From Halosolutus halophilus (lineage in GTDB: Archaea > Halobacteriota > Halobacteria > Halobacteriales > Natrialbaceae): DNA of 64,000 bases. The position numbers and the translations under genes were made by a program. A model generated the notes under the pieces. It was given only the letters and a program-made list of their open reading frames with translations, was not told the DNA's origin and searched no databases. The stretch is taken from assembly GCF_022869805.1 (NCBI RefSeq), contig NZ_CP094974.1:2418001-2482000 (forward strand), given 5' to 3'. Every line of letters starts with the position of its first letter. Position 1 is the stretch's first letter. Positions 6,503 to 14,809 of the stretch are shown one piece after another.

Positions 6503-8104
6503 TCAGTCGACGGGAGTGACGCCGGTCACGGTCCCGACGCCCTTGCTACGGCCCTCGCGGAAGACGAACTTCTGGCCTTCCTCGACGAGATACGGCCGGA
6601 ATTTGAACCGGACGGTGGCCTTGCCCGTATCACCCGGCAGCAGGCGGCCGTCTTCGGGATAGAAGGCCGCCGCTTCGCCGATCGTCTCGAGGTGGACGAC
6701 TGGTTCGTAGCCGTCGCCGATCCGGGTGGGATGGTTGAGCACCATGACTTCGGCCTCGAACTCCCGGATCGGCTCCGGGTCGGCGTCTGCCGGGAGCAAC
6801 ACCATGCCGCGCTCGACGGCGCTCTCCTTGATCCCCTTGAGGGCGATGCCGACGATCCGGCCCGCTTGCGCCCTGTCGACCTGGTGATAGTGCATCTCGA
6901 TCGATCGGACCTCGACGTCCTGGAAGCGGCCGTCCGGCATCGGGCCGATGAGGAGTTCGTCGCCGGCCTCGACCTCGCCCGACATGACGGTCCCCGAGGC
7001 GACCGCCCCGACGCCGGTGACCGAGTAGCTTCGATCGACGTACATCCGGAACTCGCCGGTGTCCCGGGACGTCTTGGGGAGTCGATCGAACAGTTCGTCC
7101 AGGATGTCGAGGCCGTCCTTCGTGATGGCGCTGGTCGCGACGATCGGGACGACCCGTTCGTTGACCTCTTCGACGGCGGCGTCGACGCCGTGGCGTGCGA
7201 CTCGTAGCGGCGACTTGTCGACCTCTCGGAGGAGGCGTTCGACCTCTCGCTCGACCTCCTGGACGCGCTCGTCGTCGACGACGTCGGTCTTCGTGATCGC
7301 GACGATCGTCGGCAGATCGGTCGCCAGCAGGACGCCGAGGTGTTCCCGCGTCGTCCGTGTGGGACCGTCGTCGGCGGCGACGACCAGCAGTCCGTAATCG
7401 AGTTTCTGCCCGACGAGGCCGCGGATCGTCGTCCGGAGCCACGGCTCGTGACCGACGGTGTCGACGAACGACACGAGGCGATCGGCCTCCTCGACCACTT
7501 CGGCCCGATCGGCCTTGCGGTTCGGGTTTCGGACGCGAACGGGACCGTCGTCGTCGAAGCCGTAGACGGCGTAGGAGAGGTCCGCCGAGAGGCCGCGCTC
7601 GACCTCGTGAGGCTGGACGTCGAGATACGTGCGCGTGGCCCCGTCGCCGTCGTCCGCCTTTCCGGTGACGAGCGAGCCCACCAGCGTACTCTTCCCGTGA
7701 TCGACGTGGCCGGCCGTCCCGACGACGACGTGTTCGTCGTCGGTCTCGAGGACGGCCCCGTCGTGGATCGTCGCGACGCCGACCAGTCCGTCTTTCACGC
7801 CCCACGTCTGCACGTCGTCGATGTGTGCGTCGGCTTCCTCCGCGAGGAGCGAGAGCACGTCCATCGACTCGGAGAAGTCGTCGGGATCGATGCCGGCGAG
7901 GCCGCCGTCGTCCGTCACCCCGACGACGTACGTCGCCTCGCCGTCTCCGGACAGGAGCCGGTGTCGCAACTGGGCAGCCAGACTCTCCCGTCGTCCACCC
8001 TCGAGGTGGACGTCCCGTAAAAGGCGTTCCTTGAACTCGACGTTGCCACCGTCCTGTTCGCCACGGTCCAGGGCTCGCTCGAGGAGAGCCCGGTCACGGC
8101 TCAT
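6503..8104 (-). CDS. GTPBP1-family translational GTPase (EF-Tu-like)
   Basis: 533 residues from ATG 8104. The N-terminal domain (1-120, NVEFKERLLRDVHL and ATYVVGVTDDGGLAGI) is typical of archaeal GTPBP1/GTPBP2-like proteins. The GTPase domain has G1 GTAGHVDHGKST (130-141), G3 in FVDTVGHEPW and G4 ITKTDVV. Domain II (RSYSVTGVGAVASGTV) and domain III (ATVRFKFRPYLVEEGQKFV) follow EF-Tu/SelB-like folds. Eukaryotic relatives help rescue stalled ribosomes; the archaeal function is inferred to concern translation or RNA quality control. Frame open further upstream lacks similarity, so the start at MSRDRALLERAL is preferred. It is transcribed divergently from the zinc-finger gene at 8346. Confidence 0.92.
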   Translation of the reverse strand: MSRDRALLERALDRGEQDGGNVEFKERLLRDVHLEGGRRESLAAQLRHRLLSGDGEATYVVGVTDDGGLAGIDPDDFSESMDVLSLLAEEADAHIDDVQTWGVKDGLVGVATIHDGAVLETDDEHVVVGTAGHVDHGKSTLVGSLVTGKADDGDGATRTYLDVQPHEVERGLSADLSYAVYGFDDDGPVRVRNPNRKADRAEVVEEADRLVSFVDTVGHEPWLRTTIRGLVGQKLDYGLLVVAADDGPTRTTREHLGVLLATDLPTIVAITKTDVVDDERVQEVEREVERLLREVDKSPLRVARHGVDAAVEEVNERVVPIVATSAITKDGLDILDELFDRLPKTSRDTGEFRMYVDRSYSVTGVGAVASGTVMSGEVEAGDELLIGPMPDGRFQDVEVRSIEMHYHQVDRAQAGRIVGIALKGIKESAVERGMVLLPADADPEPIREFEAEVMVLNHPTRIGDGYEPVVHLETIGEAAAFYPEDGRLLPGDTGKATVRFKFRPYLVEEGQKFVFREGRSKGVGTVTGVTPVD

Positions 8105-8236
8105 ATCGCCCGGTAGTCGCTCACATGGCAAAAGCCTTCTCGTGCGATGGTAACATATGGCAAGATAGTGGGTCGTGAGACGGGACCGCGATCGAAGCCA
8201 CCGTCGGTCACCGCACGCTCGATCGGACGTCTCGAT

Positions 8237-8300
8237 CCGGAATTCGTCGCCACCGGAGTTCGCCGTCGCCACCGGAATTCGTCGTCGCCACCGGGATCGG
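8237..8300. repeat. Short imperfect tandem repeat in a divergent intergenic region
   Basis: Three-plus units built on CCGGAATTCGTCGTCGCCA (19 bases) occur head to tail. One unit is shortened to 16 bases and one carries two substitutions, followed by a partial CCGGGATCGGAA. The repeat lies between the GTPase gene and the zinc-finger gene and is not coding in any convincing frame. It may be slippage-prone DNA or tandem regulator sites. Confidence 0.7.
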
Positions 8301-8345
8301 AATGCCGGGCCCGCTTTCAAGCCTCTCGAGACCGTAGCCGATGCT

Positions 8346-8522
8346 ATGAGTATCAGCGGGCTCTGTCAGATCTGCGAATCCCGCCCCGCCGAACAGCGGT
8401 GTCGCAACTGCGGGACTCTCGTCTGTGAGGCCCACTACGAGCAAGGGAAGGGGCTGTGTGCCGACTGTGCCGCACAGGCCCAGCCCGATCAGAACGAGGA
8501 CGTCGACGTACACCGGTTCTGA
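8346..8522 (+). CDS. Small zinc-finger protein (HIT-type/B-box-like), 58 residues
   Basis: MSISGLCQICESRPAEQRC opens a cysteine-rich microprotein. Metal ligands are probably C7xxC10, C19xxC22, C27 with H30, and C38xxC41 in LCADCAAQ. The CxxC-x8-CxxC-x4-C-x2-H-x7-CxxC spacing resembles HIT-type or B-box zinc fingers binding two zinc ions. The tail DQNEDVDVHRF is acidic. This is a recurrent haloarchaeal small protein type; function is probably protein or nucleic-acid binding but is not shown. The stop lies 41 bases before the next start, so the two may share a message. Confidence 0.82.
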   Translation: MSISGLCQICESRPAEQRCRNCGTLVCEAHYEQGKGLCADCAAQAQPDQNEDVDVHRF

Positions 8523-8563
8523 GCCGTGGCTCCGCGAGTGAACAGTCACGAGGGGGCCCTCCC

Positions 8564-8833
8564 GTGACGTCGATCCGGGATTTGCTCGGCGAGTCGCTGG
8601 CCGTCGGCGAGACGTTCTGTCTCGTCCTCGAGGAGCGTGACGATCGGCTCGTCGCCACGCATCCCCACGACGCCAGCCCGCTCGACATCGCCGTCGTCGA
8701 GGGGCTGGACCTGCTCGAAGAACGACCGCCGACCGATCCCGTCGAGGTCGAGATCGTCGGCCGACTCGTCGGCGATCGGATCGCGGGGCGAGTCGTCGGG
8801 CTCGACTGTTCGAATCCCGAAAACGAGGCGTGA
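8564..8833 (+). CDS. Hypothetical protein, 89 residues
   Basis: From GTG 8564 the frame reads VTSIRDLLGESLAVGETFC, then VLEERDDRLVATHPHD, DIAVVEGLDLLEERPPTD and VEIVGRLVGDRIAGRVV. The alternation suggests a small beta-barrel (OB- or TRAM-like) domain, but this is inference from strand pattern. Upstream frame to 8456 is open but covers the end of the zinc-finger gene and looks non-coding, so the GTG start is preferred. It is probably co-transcribed with the zinc-finger gene. No family name is claimed. Confidence 0.65.
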   Translation: MTSIRDLLGESLAVGETFCLVLEERDDRLVATHPHDASPLDIAVVEGLDLLEERPPTDPVEVEIVGRLVGDRIAGRVVGLDCSNPENEA

Positions 8834-8861
8834 TCGATCCGTCGTTCGCGACGGTTACACA

Positions 8862-8896
8862 AATTCGAGGAGAAAGCCCACGACTGCAGTCGTGGG
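8862..8896. mobile_element. Palindrome resembling the right end of a haloarchaeal IS200/IS605 (TnpB) element
   Basis: A perfect 20-base palindrome, CCCACGACTG/CAGTCGTGGG (8877-8896), is preceded by AATTCGAGGAGAAAG. From memory of haloarchaeal IS200/IS605 and IS1341-type elements, their right ends carry AGAAAGCCCACGAC followed by a TCGTGGG palindrome. No tnpA or tnpB is present here, so it would be a solo end or relic. The same structure may also end the converging transcripts of 8564-8833 and pyrF. Confidence 0.5.
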
Positions 8897-8901
8897 AGTA
8901 G

Positions 8902-9702
8902 TCACTCGCGGTACTGGTTCAGGCGTCGTTTCAACCGTTTCGCCGCCTGGCCGCTCGCCGCGGCGAACCCCTCGCCCTCGTCTTCGCCCGCGAAGATGAT
9001 CCCCCGCGAGGAGTTGACGAGGCCGATACCGTCGGCCAGACCGTACTCGACCGCCGCTTCGGCGTCGCCACCCTGTGCGCCGACGCCGGGGACGAGGAAG
9101 GGCAGGTCGGGAACCCGTTCACGGATCGCCTCGAGCTCGTCGGGGGTCGTCGCGCCGACGACGAGGCCCACGTTGTCGTTCTCGTTCCACAGGTCAGCCA
9201 GCGCGGCGACCCGTTCGTAGACGGCTTCGCCGCTCGCGAGTTCGAGGTCCTGCAGGTCTTCGCCACCCGGATTGGAGGTGCGACAGAGGACGAACACGCC
9301 GGACTCCTCGTCCGCCAGGAACGGCTGCAGGGAGTCCCGGCCCATGTACGGGTTGACCGTGATGGCGTCGACCGTCTCGAGCATCTGGGCGTACTGGCGG
9401 GTCGTGTTCCCGATGTCGGCCCGTTTGGCGTCCAGGAGGACGGGGACGTCCTTCCCGTGGGCGTACGCGATCGTCTCCTCGAGGGCGCGCCAGCCGTCCG
9501 GATCCTCGTAGAAGGCCGCGTTGGGTTTGTACACCGCAGCGTGGTCGTGGGTCGCGTCGATGATCCGACGGTTGAACGCCCACCGGGGAAGATCGTACTC
9601 TCGCAGGTGGTCCGGGATGCGCGACGGATCCGGGTCGAGTCCGACGCTCACGACGCTGTCGACCGTGTGGATCCGGTCGTGCAGTCGATCGAAGAAGTTC
9701 AT
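8902..9702 (-). CDS. pyrF: Orotidine 5'-phosphate decarboxylase
   Basis: 266 residues from MNFFDRLHDRIHTVDSVV. It decarboxylates OMP to UMP, the last step of de novo pyrimidine synthesis. Seen are the first-strand SVVSVGLDPDPSRIP, substrate loop AVYKPNAAFYEDP, the catalytic lysine region LLDAKRADIGNTT, TVNPYMGRDSLQPF, and the phosphate-binding FLVPGVGAQGGD with GLVNSSRGI near the C-terminus. The layout matches the longer (type 2) PyrF group. The open frame extends 17 codons further, but similarity begins at MNFF. It is monocistronic, and the IS605-like palindrome sits five bases past its stop. Confidence 0.95.
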   Translation of the reverse strand: MNFFDRLHDRIHTVDSVVSVGLDPDPSRIPDHLREYDLPRWAFNRRIIDATHDHAAVYKPNAAFYEDPDGWRALEETIAYAHGKDVPVLLDAKRADIGNTTRQYAQMLETVDAITVNPYMGRDSLQPFLADEESGVFVLCRTSNPGGEDLQDLELASGEAVYERVAALADLWNENDNVGLVVGATTPDELEAIRERVPDLPFLVPGVGAQGGDAEAAVEYGLADGIGLVNSSRGIIFAGEDEGEGFAAASGQAAKRLKRRLNQYRE

Positions 9703-9863
9703 GGACGCGAGTGGCCGCCCGACGGTCGAAAAGGTTGCCATACGGTCTGACACCTGCCGGATCGGTCGTCACTCGAAGCGACCGATTCCTGTGAGTGAAT
9801 CACTCTCTAACTCCAAATTCTTTAGACAGTACCTACTTCGTGACCATTGTCGACGATCACGGT

Positions 9864-10142
9864 ATGCAACTACAACGGCAGATGACGTCGTTTACACGAC
9901 TCGGTCGGCTCCGGGATCGCGTTCGATCGACGCTCTCCCCGGAAACTGACGGGGCCGCGAGTACGGCGGACGCCGACCGACGGGATGAGGGATCGGAGCC
10001 GACGGATTCGTCCGCACGCTCCGTCGGGAACCTCTTCCATTGCTCGACCTGCGCCGTCGTCTACATCGCCGCCGAAAAACAGGTCTGCTCGGAGTGTGAG
10101 TGCGAGGTCGAACAGGTTCGATCGACGCTCGCGTGCCGGTAA
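9864..10142 (+). CDS. Zinc-ribbon haloarchaeal protein, about 92 residues
   Basis: From ATG 9864 it begins MQLQRQMTSFTRLGRLRDR. A low-complexity middle rich in Asp, Ser and Thr follows. The C-terminal zinc ribbon is FHCSTCAVVYIAAEK then VCSECECEVEQV, i.e. CxxC-x12-CxxC plus an extra Cys. The variable linker and C-terminal ribbon are typical of small haloarchaeal proteins of unknown role. An earlier ATG at 9795 would add 23 residues without similarity, and the MTSF methionine could also be the start. No operon partner is visible. Confidence 0.7.
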   Translation: MQLQRQMTSFTRLGRLRDRVRSTLSPETDGAASTADADRRDEGSEPTDSSARSVGNLFHCSTCAVVYIAAEKQVCSECECEVEQVRSTLACR

Positions 10143-10203
10143 GGGCGACGATCCCGCGTATCAGCACGATCGACCTCGCGTGTGTCAGCAATCCGATCGC
10201 CGC

Positions 10204-10623
10204 TCAGGCCTCGAGCACTTCGACCAGGTTGTCCTCGGGATCGCGGAGGAACAGGATCGAGGTGCCGGTCCCGGTGGTTCGCGGCTCGCTGATCGTCGGA
10301 ACGTCGTCGGGGAGGTCGTCGTAGAACTCGTCGAGGTCGTCGACCTCGAAGCCGACGTGTGTCGCGCCCGGTTGGTTGAGCCCGGCGGCCGGTGATTCGC
10401 GCGCTACCGGTTCGTACTCGACGAGTTCGAGTCGCACCCCGTCGGCAGCGAGGTGAACGAACCGGGCACTCGCTCCGTCGACGCCGACGGCGTCGGCGAA
10501 CGCCTCGCCGTCGACGCTGAACCTGTCGGTGACGTCGAGTCCGAGGACGTCCCGGTAGAACGGCAGGGTCGCTTCGAGATCGTTGACGGTGATACCGACG
10601 TGATGGGCGCCGAGAGCTGTCAT
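10204..10623 (-). CDS. VOC-superfamily (glyoxalase-like) protein
   Basis: 139 residues with the paired beta-alpha-beta-beta-beta modules of the vicinal oxygen chelate fold. The first module is LGAHHVGITVNDLEATLPFYRD with metal-type His in HHVGI and Glu in RLELVEYE. The second is ATHVGFEVDDLDEFYDDL ending ILFLRDPEDNLVEVLEA. His and Glu positions match metal ligands in lactoylglutathione lyase and methylmalonyl-CoA epimerase relatives, so a metal-dependent lyase, epimerase or dioxygenase is likely. The methylglyoxal synthase gene at 11674 makes a detoxification link tempting but unproven. The start is well placed just before the first module. Confidence 0.88.
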   Translation of the reverse strand: MTALGAHHVGITVNDLEATLPFYRDVLGLDVTDRFSVDGEAFADAVGVDGASARFVHLAADGVRLELVEYEPVARESPAAGLNQPGATHVGFEVDDLDEFYDDLPDDVPTISEPRTTGTGTSILFLRDPEDNLVEVLEA

Positions 10624-10913
10624 CGGATGGACCGTACGACCCTGCAGGAAAAACGCTTCCGTCTGATCGGTCAGACGCGTCGGGAAGAGAATCGATCCGA
10701 ACGGGGTCGGCCCAGACGACGACTCTCGGGACGCGACACCGGCAGCCGGGGCCCTGGGTCGCCGTCACGATCGGTCCGGGGCCGAGTCCGTCGCCCCGTC
10801 CGAGAGCGAATCGGTAACGGCTGACGGTGGCGGTGGAGCCGTCTCCGAGCGTTCCGTCGACGGATCGTCGTCCCCCGAACAACGTTTTGAGGAACGTGAT
10901 CGTTTCTCATTCC

Positions 10914-11615
10914 ATGGCGCACACAGCTGTGATCGCCGGCGTCGGTCCCGGACTCGGAGAATCGCTCGCCCGCAAATTCGTCGACGAGGGCTGTCGAGTC
11001 GGCCTGTTTGCCCGCTCGACGGACTACCTCGAGGAGCTTGCGACCGACCTCGGTGACGACGCGGTCGCCGTGCCGACGGACATCACGGATCCGGAAGCGG
11101 TCGAGGCGGGCTTTCGGGAAGTTCGCGACGCGTTCGGCCCCGTCGATATCCTCGTCAATCACGCGAGCGGCGGATCGTGGAAGGGAGTTCGGGACGTTTC
11201 CCCGGACGAGTTCGAACGAGCGTGGCGCGTCTCCGCGTACGGCGCCCTGCTGTGCACACGGGAGGCCGTCGACGACATGCTCGCCGAGGACGGTGGCACC
11301 GTCGTCTTCACCGGCGCGACCTCGGCGGTTCGCGGTCGCGGCGGCGCGCTCGGTTTCAGCGCGGCCAAGTTCGCAGTCCGGGGGATGGCCGAATCGTTGG
11401 CCCGCGAGCTCGGCCCCGACGGGGTTCACGTCGCCCACGTCGTGATCGACGGCCAGATCGAACCCCCGGCAGTCCGGGAGTCACAACCCGATCGTGAGGG
11501 GGCGGAGTTCCTCGATCCGGACGCGATCGCGGATTCGTACTGGCACCTCGTCACGCAGGATCGATCGGCGTGGACGCTCGAACTCGATCTCCGGCCGCAC
11601 GTGGAGGAGTTTTGA
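10914..11615 (+). CDS. SDR-family oxidoreductase with altered active-site tyrosine
   Basis: 233 residues from MAHTAVIAGVGPGLGESLA, the Rossmann nucleotide-binding turn in its GxGPGLG variant. Asp of the second strand region appears in VPTDITDPEAV, and NNAG is replaced by NHASGG. The catalytic block reads FTGATSAVRGRGGALG then FSAAKFAVRGMAESLAREL. The Lys of YxxxK is present but the Tyr position is Phe. A known SDR subgroup with GPGLG and this change exists, so it may be a reductase with another proton donor or a non-classical enzyme. C-terminal HVAHVVIDGQI fits that subgroup. ATG 10914 is used; the upstream extension is not conserved. Confidence 0.88.
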   Translation: MAHTAVIAGVGPGLGESLARKFVDEGCRVGLFARSTDYLEELATDLGDDAVAVPTDITDPEAVEAGFREVRDAFGPVDILVNHASGGSWKGVRDVSPDEFERAWRVSAYGALLCTREAVDDMLAEDGGTVVFTGATSAVRGRGGALGFSAAKFAVRGMAESLARELGPDGVHVAHVVIDGQIEPPAVRESQPDREGAEFLDPDAIADSYWHLVTQDRSAWTLELDLRPHVEEF

Positions 11616-11673
11616 GGGGACGGCTCACTCGGCGTTGGGCTAGCATTATTTTCGCGGCGGCCAACCGCTCGGT

Positions 11674-12042
11674 ATGACGCGCGTTGCGCTCATCGCTCAC
11701 GACGAGAAGAAACCGGATCTGATCGAGTTCGCGCTGAATCACGAAGCGCAGTTGCGGGAATACGACCTGCTCGCGACCGGCACGACCGGGCAGCGACTGA
11801 TAGAAGCGACGGACCTCGACATCGAACGCAAGGAGTCGGGACCGCTCGGCGGAGACCTCCAGATCGGGGCGGAAGTCGCGGCCGATCTGCTCGACGGGAT
11901 CGTCTTCCTGCGCGATCCGCTACGGGCCCAGCCGCACGAACCGGACATCTCGGCGCTGTTGCGGATCTGCGACGTCCACGACACCGCGCTGGCGACGAAC
12001 CTCGCGTCCGCGGAGTTCCTGATCGAGGGACTGGCCGAGTAG
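11674..12042 (+). CDS. mgsA: Methylglyoxal synthase
   Basis: 122 residues, a near-complete MgsA. It converts dihydroxyacetone phosphate to methylglyoxal and phosphate. Seen are MTRVALIAHDEKKPDLIEF, the phosphate-binding LLATGTTGQRL, the active-site stretch ESGPLGGDLQIGAEVA with the conserved GGDxQ, FLRDPLRAQPHEPDISALLR, and the end VHDTALATNLASAEFLIEG. All family signatures are intact. It is preceded by a TATA-like TTATTTTC about 25 bases upstream. In haloarchaea it offers a glycolytic bypass from DHAP. It lies alone between the SDR and the antiporter pair. Confidence 0.96.
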   Translation: MTRVALIAHDEKKPDLIEFALNHEAQLREYDLLATGTTGQRLIEATDLDIERKESGPLGGDLQIGAEVAADLLDGIVFLRDPLRAQPHEPDISALLRICDVHDTALATNLASAEFLIEGLAE

Positions 12043-12142
12043 TCGCCGACCGATCCCTACCCGGGTGATCACCGCCACCGATCCTGTCGCCCCACTCACC
12101 AGTGTCACGTCCTTTATTATCGCACAGTCCGCTCATTCGTGT

Positions 12143-12637
12143 ATGACCATTTACGAGAGCGACCTCCCCGGCGTCGGGAAGAAATTCGAGGTCGAACTCG
12201 ACGACGGCAGTCGTCTCGTCATCGTGACCCACAATACGGGGAAACGGGAGGTCTACATGAAGGCGAGCGCGGACGCCGACGGCGACAAACTGTTCGAGGC
12301 GTCCGATCGGCTCGCCCGCAAGATCGGCACGATCCTCGAGGGGGCGTACTTCCAGCCGGTCCAGACCGAGCAAGTGGAGACGATGCTCTCCGACGAGACC
12401 TACCTCGAGTGGTACGGCGTCACCGAGAACGCCGAAATCGCCGGACAGAGTCTCGCCAAAGCGCGGGTGCGCGAGCGTACGGGCGTCTCCATCGTCGCCA
12501 TTCAGCGCGGGGACGAGCTGATCTCGCCGCCGACGCCGGAGACGGTACTCGAGGTCGGCGACACGCTCGTCGTCATCGGCGACCGCGAGGATTGCCTCGA
12601 GTTCGAGGCGTTACTCGGCGACGATCACAGGGCCTGA
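12143..12637 (+). CDS. KhtT-like regulatory subunit of a cation:proton antiporter
   Basis: 164 residues. The N-terminal part MTIYESDLPGVGKKFEVEL is the KhtT/YhaT opening. The C-terminal RCK_C (TrkA-C) domain spans about residues 80-160, with GQSLAKARVRERTGVSIVAI, SPPTPETVLEVGDTLVVIG and the ending DREDCLEFEALL. Such subunits gate K+/H+ or Na+/H+ antiporters in response to pH or nucleotide. The stop lies 35 bases before the antiporter GTG, so the two form a transcription unit. A TATA-like TTTATTAT at 12113-12120 is placed for leaderless expression from the ATG at 12143. Confidence 0.9.
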   Translation: MTIYESDLPGVGKKFEVELDDGSRLVIVTHNTGKREVYMKASADADGDKLFEASDRLARKIGTILEGAYFQPVQTEQVETMLSDETYLEWYGVTENAEIAGQSLAKARVRERTGVSIVAIQRGDELISPPTPETVLEVGDTLVVIGDREDCLEFEALLGDDHRA

Positions 12638-12672
12638 ACAACCGATGCTGGCAACGTCGGAGGTGAGACCCA

Positions 12673-13953
12673 GTGGCAGCTGAATCGACCGCACTGATCG
12701 ACCTCGGCGTCCTGTTCGCCGCCGTGGCGATCGCGGGCCTCGTCGCACAGCGGATCAACCAGTCCGTGATTCCCTTCTACATCCTCGTCGGGATGGTGCT
12801 TGGCGAGTACGTGCTCGGACGGCTCGACTTCCCGGCGCTTCTGGGTACGGAACTCGTTCCGCACGGCTCCGAACTCGCGCTCCTCGAGACCGAGTTCATC
12901 TACCTCGGTGCGGAGATCGGGATCGTCCTCCTGCTCTTCTTCCTCGGACTGGAGTTCAACCTCGATCGACTGATCGCCGCCAGAGACCGGATCGGAAAGG
13001 CCGGAACCTGGGACCTCGGGATCAACTTCGGACTCGGGTTCGTTCTCGGCTGGGCGATCTTCGGCTCGTTCCTGCCCGCGTTCCTCACCGGGGGGATCGT
13101 CTACATCTCCTCGAGTGCGATCATCACGAAGTCGCTGATCGACCTCGGCTGGATCGCGAACGACGAGGCGGAACCGATGCTGGGGACGCTCGTCTACGAG
13201 GACCTCTTTATCGCGGTGTACCTGTCGATCGCGACGGCGCTCGTCTTCGGCGGCGGCGACGTCGTCGAGGCCGTCGGCCAGATCGGAGTCGCGATCGGGT
13301 TCATCCTCGTCCTGCTCCTGCTGGTCTACCTCGGGACCGAGTGGTTCCAGCGCGCGCTCGAGACCGATTCGCACGAGTTCACGACCCTGCGAGTGCTCGG
13401 GATCACGGTGCTCATCTCGGGCGCTGCACTCTCGATCGGCGTCAGCGAGGCCGTGGCCGCGTTCTTCGTCGGCATGGCCTTCTCCGCGACGGAGCACGTC
13501 CACGACCTCGAGAACCTGCTCGAGCCGCTCCGTGACACCTTCGCCGCGATCTTCTTCTTCTGGATCGGCCTCGTGACCGATCCGTCGCTGTTCCCCGGCG
13601 TCGCAGGACTCATCGTGGCCGCCGTCGCGGTGACGACCCCGACGAAACTGGTAAGCGGCTACCTCGGCGGCCGGATCTACGACCTCGACGAGCGCCGATC
13701 GGTTCGGGTCGGACTCGGAATGACCGTTCGCGGCGAGTTCTCGCTGATCATCGCGAGTGTCGCGCTCGCCGGGGCGGGGGCCGGACTCGCACAGGGCACA
13801 GCGGAGGAGATTTACGCCTTCGCCGTCGGCTACGTGCTGTTCATGAGCCTCCTCGGGACGACGCTCATGCAGTACTCGGATCGGATCGAGTCCGTCGTCG
13901 TTCCGAAACTCGAGCGCGTATCCGCGCCGACGCCACAACCGATCGACGACTGA
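12673..13953 (+). CDS. Cation:proton antiporter, CPA2 (KhtU/KefB-like) family
   Basis: 426 residues from GTG 12673, with about 12 membrane segments. Landmarks are LIDLGVLFAAVAIAGLVAQ (TM1), VLLLFFLGLEFNLDRL (typical CPA2 TM3-4 LFLxGLE motif), AIITKSLIDLG and GTLVYEDLFIAVYL (the ion-binding unwound helix with conserved Glu/Asp), SEAVAAFFVGMAFSAT and LVSGYLGGRIYDLDERR. No C-terminal RCK domain is fused, fitting the separate KhtT-like subunit just upstream. It probably exports K+ or Na+ for H+ under osmotic or pH stress. The chosen start gives a normal TM1 N-terminus. Confidence 0.92.
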   Translation: MAAESTALIDLGVLFAAVAIAGLVAQRINQSVIPFYILVGMVLGEYVLGRLDFPALLGTELVPHGSELALLETEFIYLGAEIGIVLLLFFLGLEFNLDRLIAARDRIGKAGTWDLGINFGLGFVLGWAIFGSFLPAFLTGGIVYISSSAIITKSLIDLGWIANDEAEPMLGTLVYEDLFIAVYLSIATALVFGGGDVVEAVGQIGVAIGFILVLLLLVYLGTEWFQRALETDSHEFTTLRVLGITVLISGAALSIGVSEAVAAFFVGMAFSATEHVHDLENLLEPLRDTFAAIFFFWIGLVTDPSLFPGVAGLIVAAVAVTTPTKLVSGYLGGRIYDLDERRSVRVGLGMTVRGEFSLIIASVALAGAGAGLAQGTAEEIYAFAVGYVLFMSLLGTTLMQYSDRIESVVVPKLERVSAPTPQPIDD

Positions 13954-14062
13954 TCGACCGGATCCGTGGACGGTCGCGCGGTTCGCGGTCGCTCACGGCG
14001 TCACTGTTGCCCGGTCGTGCAGAAGGGATAGCTTCAACCGCTTCGAGGCCCCCGTAACGTCT

Positions 14063-14731
14063 ATGCCACGGGCGGTCGTCTTCGACCTCGATTACACGCT
14101 CGCCGTCCCGCAGCGGGATCGGGCCGCGATCCTCTCGGAGGCGACCGAGGCCGCCGACGCGCCCGACCTCTCCCGGGACGACTACCTCGCGGCTCACCGC
14201 CGGAACCTCACCCGGGAGACCAGGGAACCCATTTTCGAGGACCTCCTCGCCGACCGGGACAGCGACGCCGATCCGGGGGAACTCGCACGCGCCTACCGCG
14301 AGACGATCGCGTCGGCACTCGAACCGCTCCCCGGCGTCGAGGGAATGCTCGATCGGCTTCGCGAGGCATATTGCGTCGGGCTTCTGACTAACGGTCCCGT
14401 CCGCGCCCAGCGGGACAAACTATCGACGCTGGACTGGGAGGACGCGTTCGACGCCGCGCTCGTCACCGGCGAACTCGAGGCCGGCAAACCGGACCCGCGG
14501 GCGTTCCAGGCGATCGCGGCGGAGTTGGGCGTCGATCCTGCGGACGCGGTCTACGTCGGCGACGAGATCGAAGCGGACGTCTACGGGGCGACCAACGCCG
14601 ACATGGCGGTCATCCAGGTGCTCCGACCGAACGGTCCCGAGTCCGACCCGCGGGCGATCGGTCACGTCGAGCAAGCCGAGGTTGCGACGGCCGTGCCCCG
14701 AATTCTCGACTCGATGGAGGACGCGGGGTAG
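14063..14731 (+). CDS. HAD-superfamily hydrolase
   Basis: 222 residues with motif I VVFDLDYTLAVP at the N-terminus, a helical cap (residues about 15-90), motif II GLLTNGPVRAQRDKL, motif III ELEAGKPDPRAF and motif IV AVYVGDEIEADVYGATNA. All four HAD motifs are intact. The group is a phosphatase similar to phosphoglycolate phosphatase or haloacid dehalogenase-like enzymes; the substrate is unknown. ATG 14063 is directly before motif I. The gene follows the antiporter by about 110 bases but has its own likely promoter. Confidence 0.9.
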   Translation: MPRAVVFDLDYTLAVPQRDRAAILSEATEAADAPDLSRDDYLAAHRRNLTRETREPIFEDLLADRDSDADPGELARAYRETIASALEPLPGVEGMLDRLREAYCVGLLTNGPVRAQRDKLSTLDWEDAFDAALVTGELEAGKPDPRAFQAIAAELGVDPADAVYVGDEIEADVYGATNADMAVIQVLRPNGPESDPRAIGHVEQAEVATAVPRILDSMEDAG

Positions 14732-14809
14732 CAGTTCCCCGGGATCGCCAGCCGCTCGTGACCGCCGCCCACGAAACGCATATACGCGTCCCCGGTCTCC
14801 GGTCGGGTG

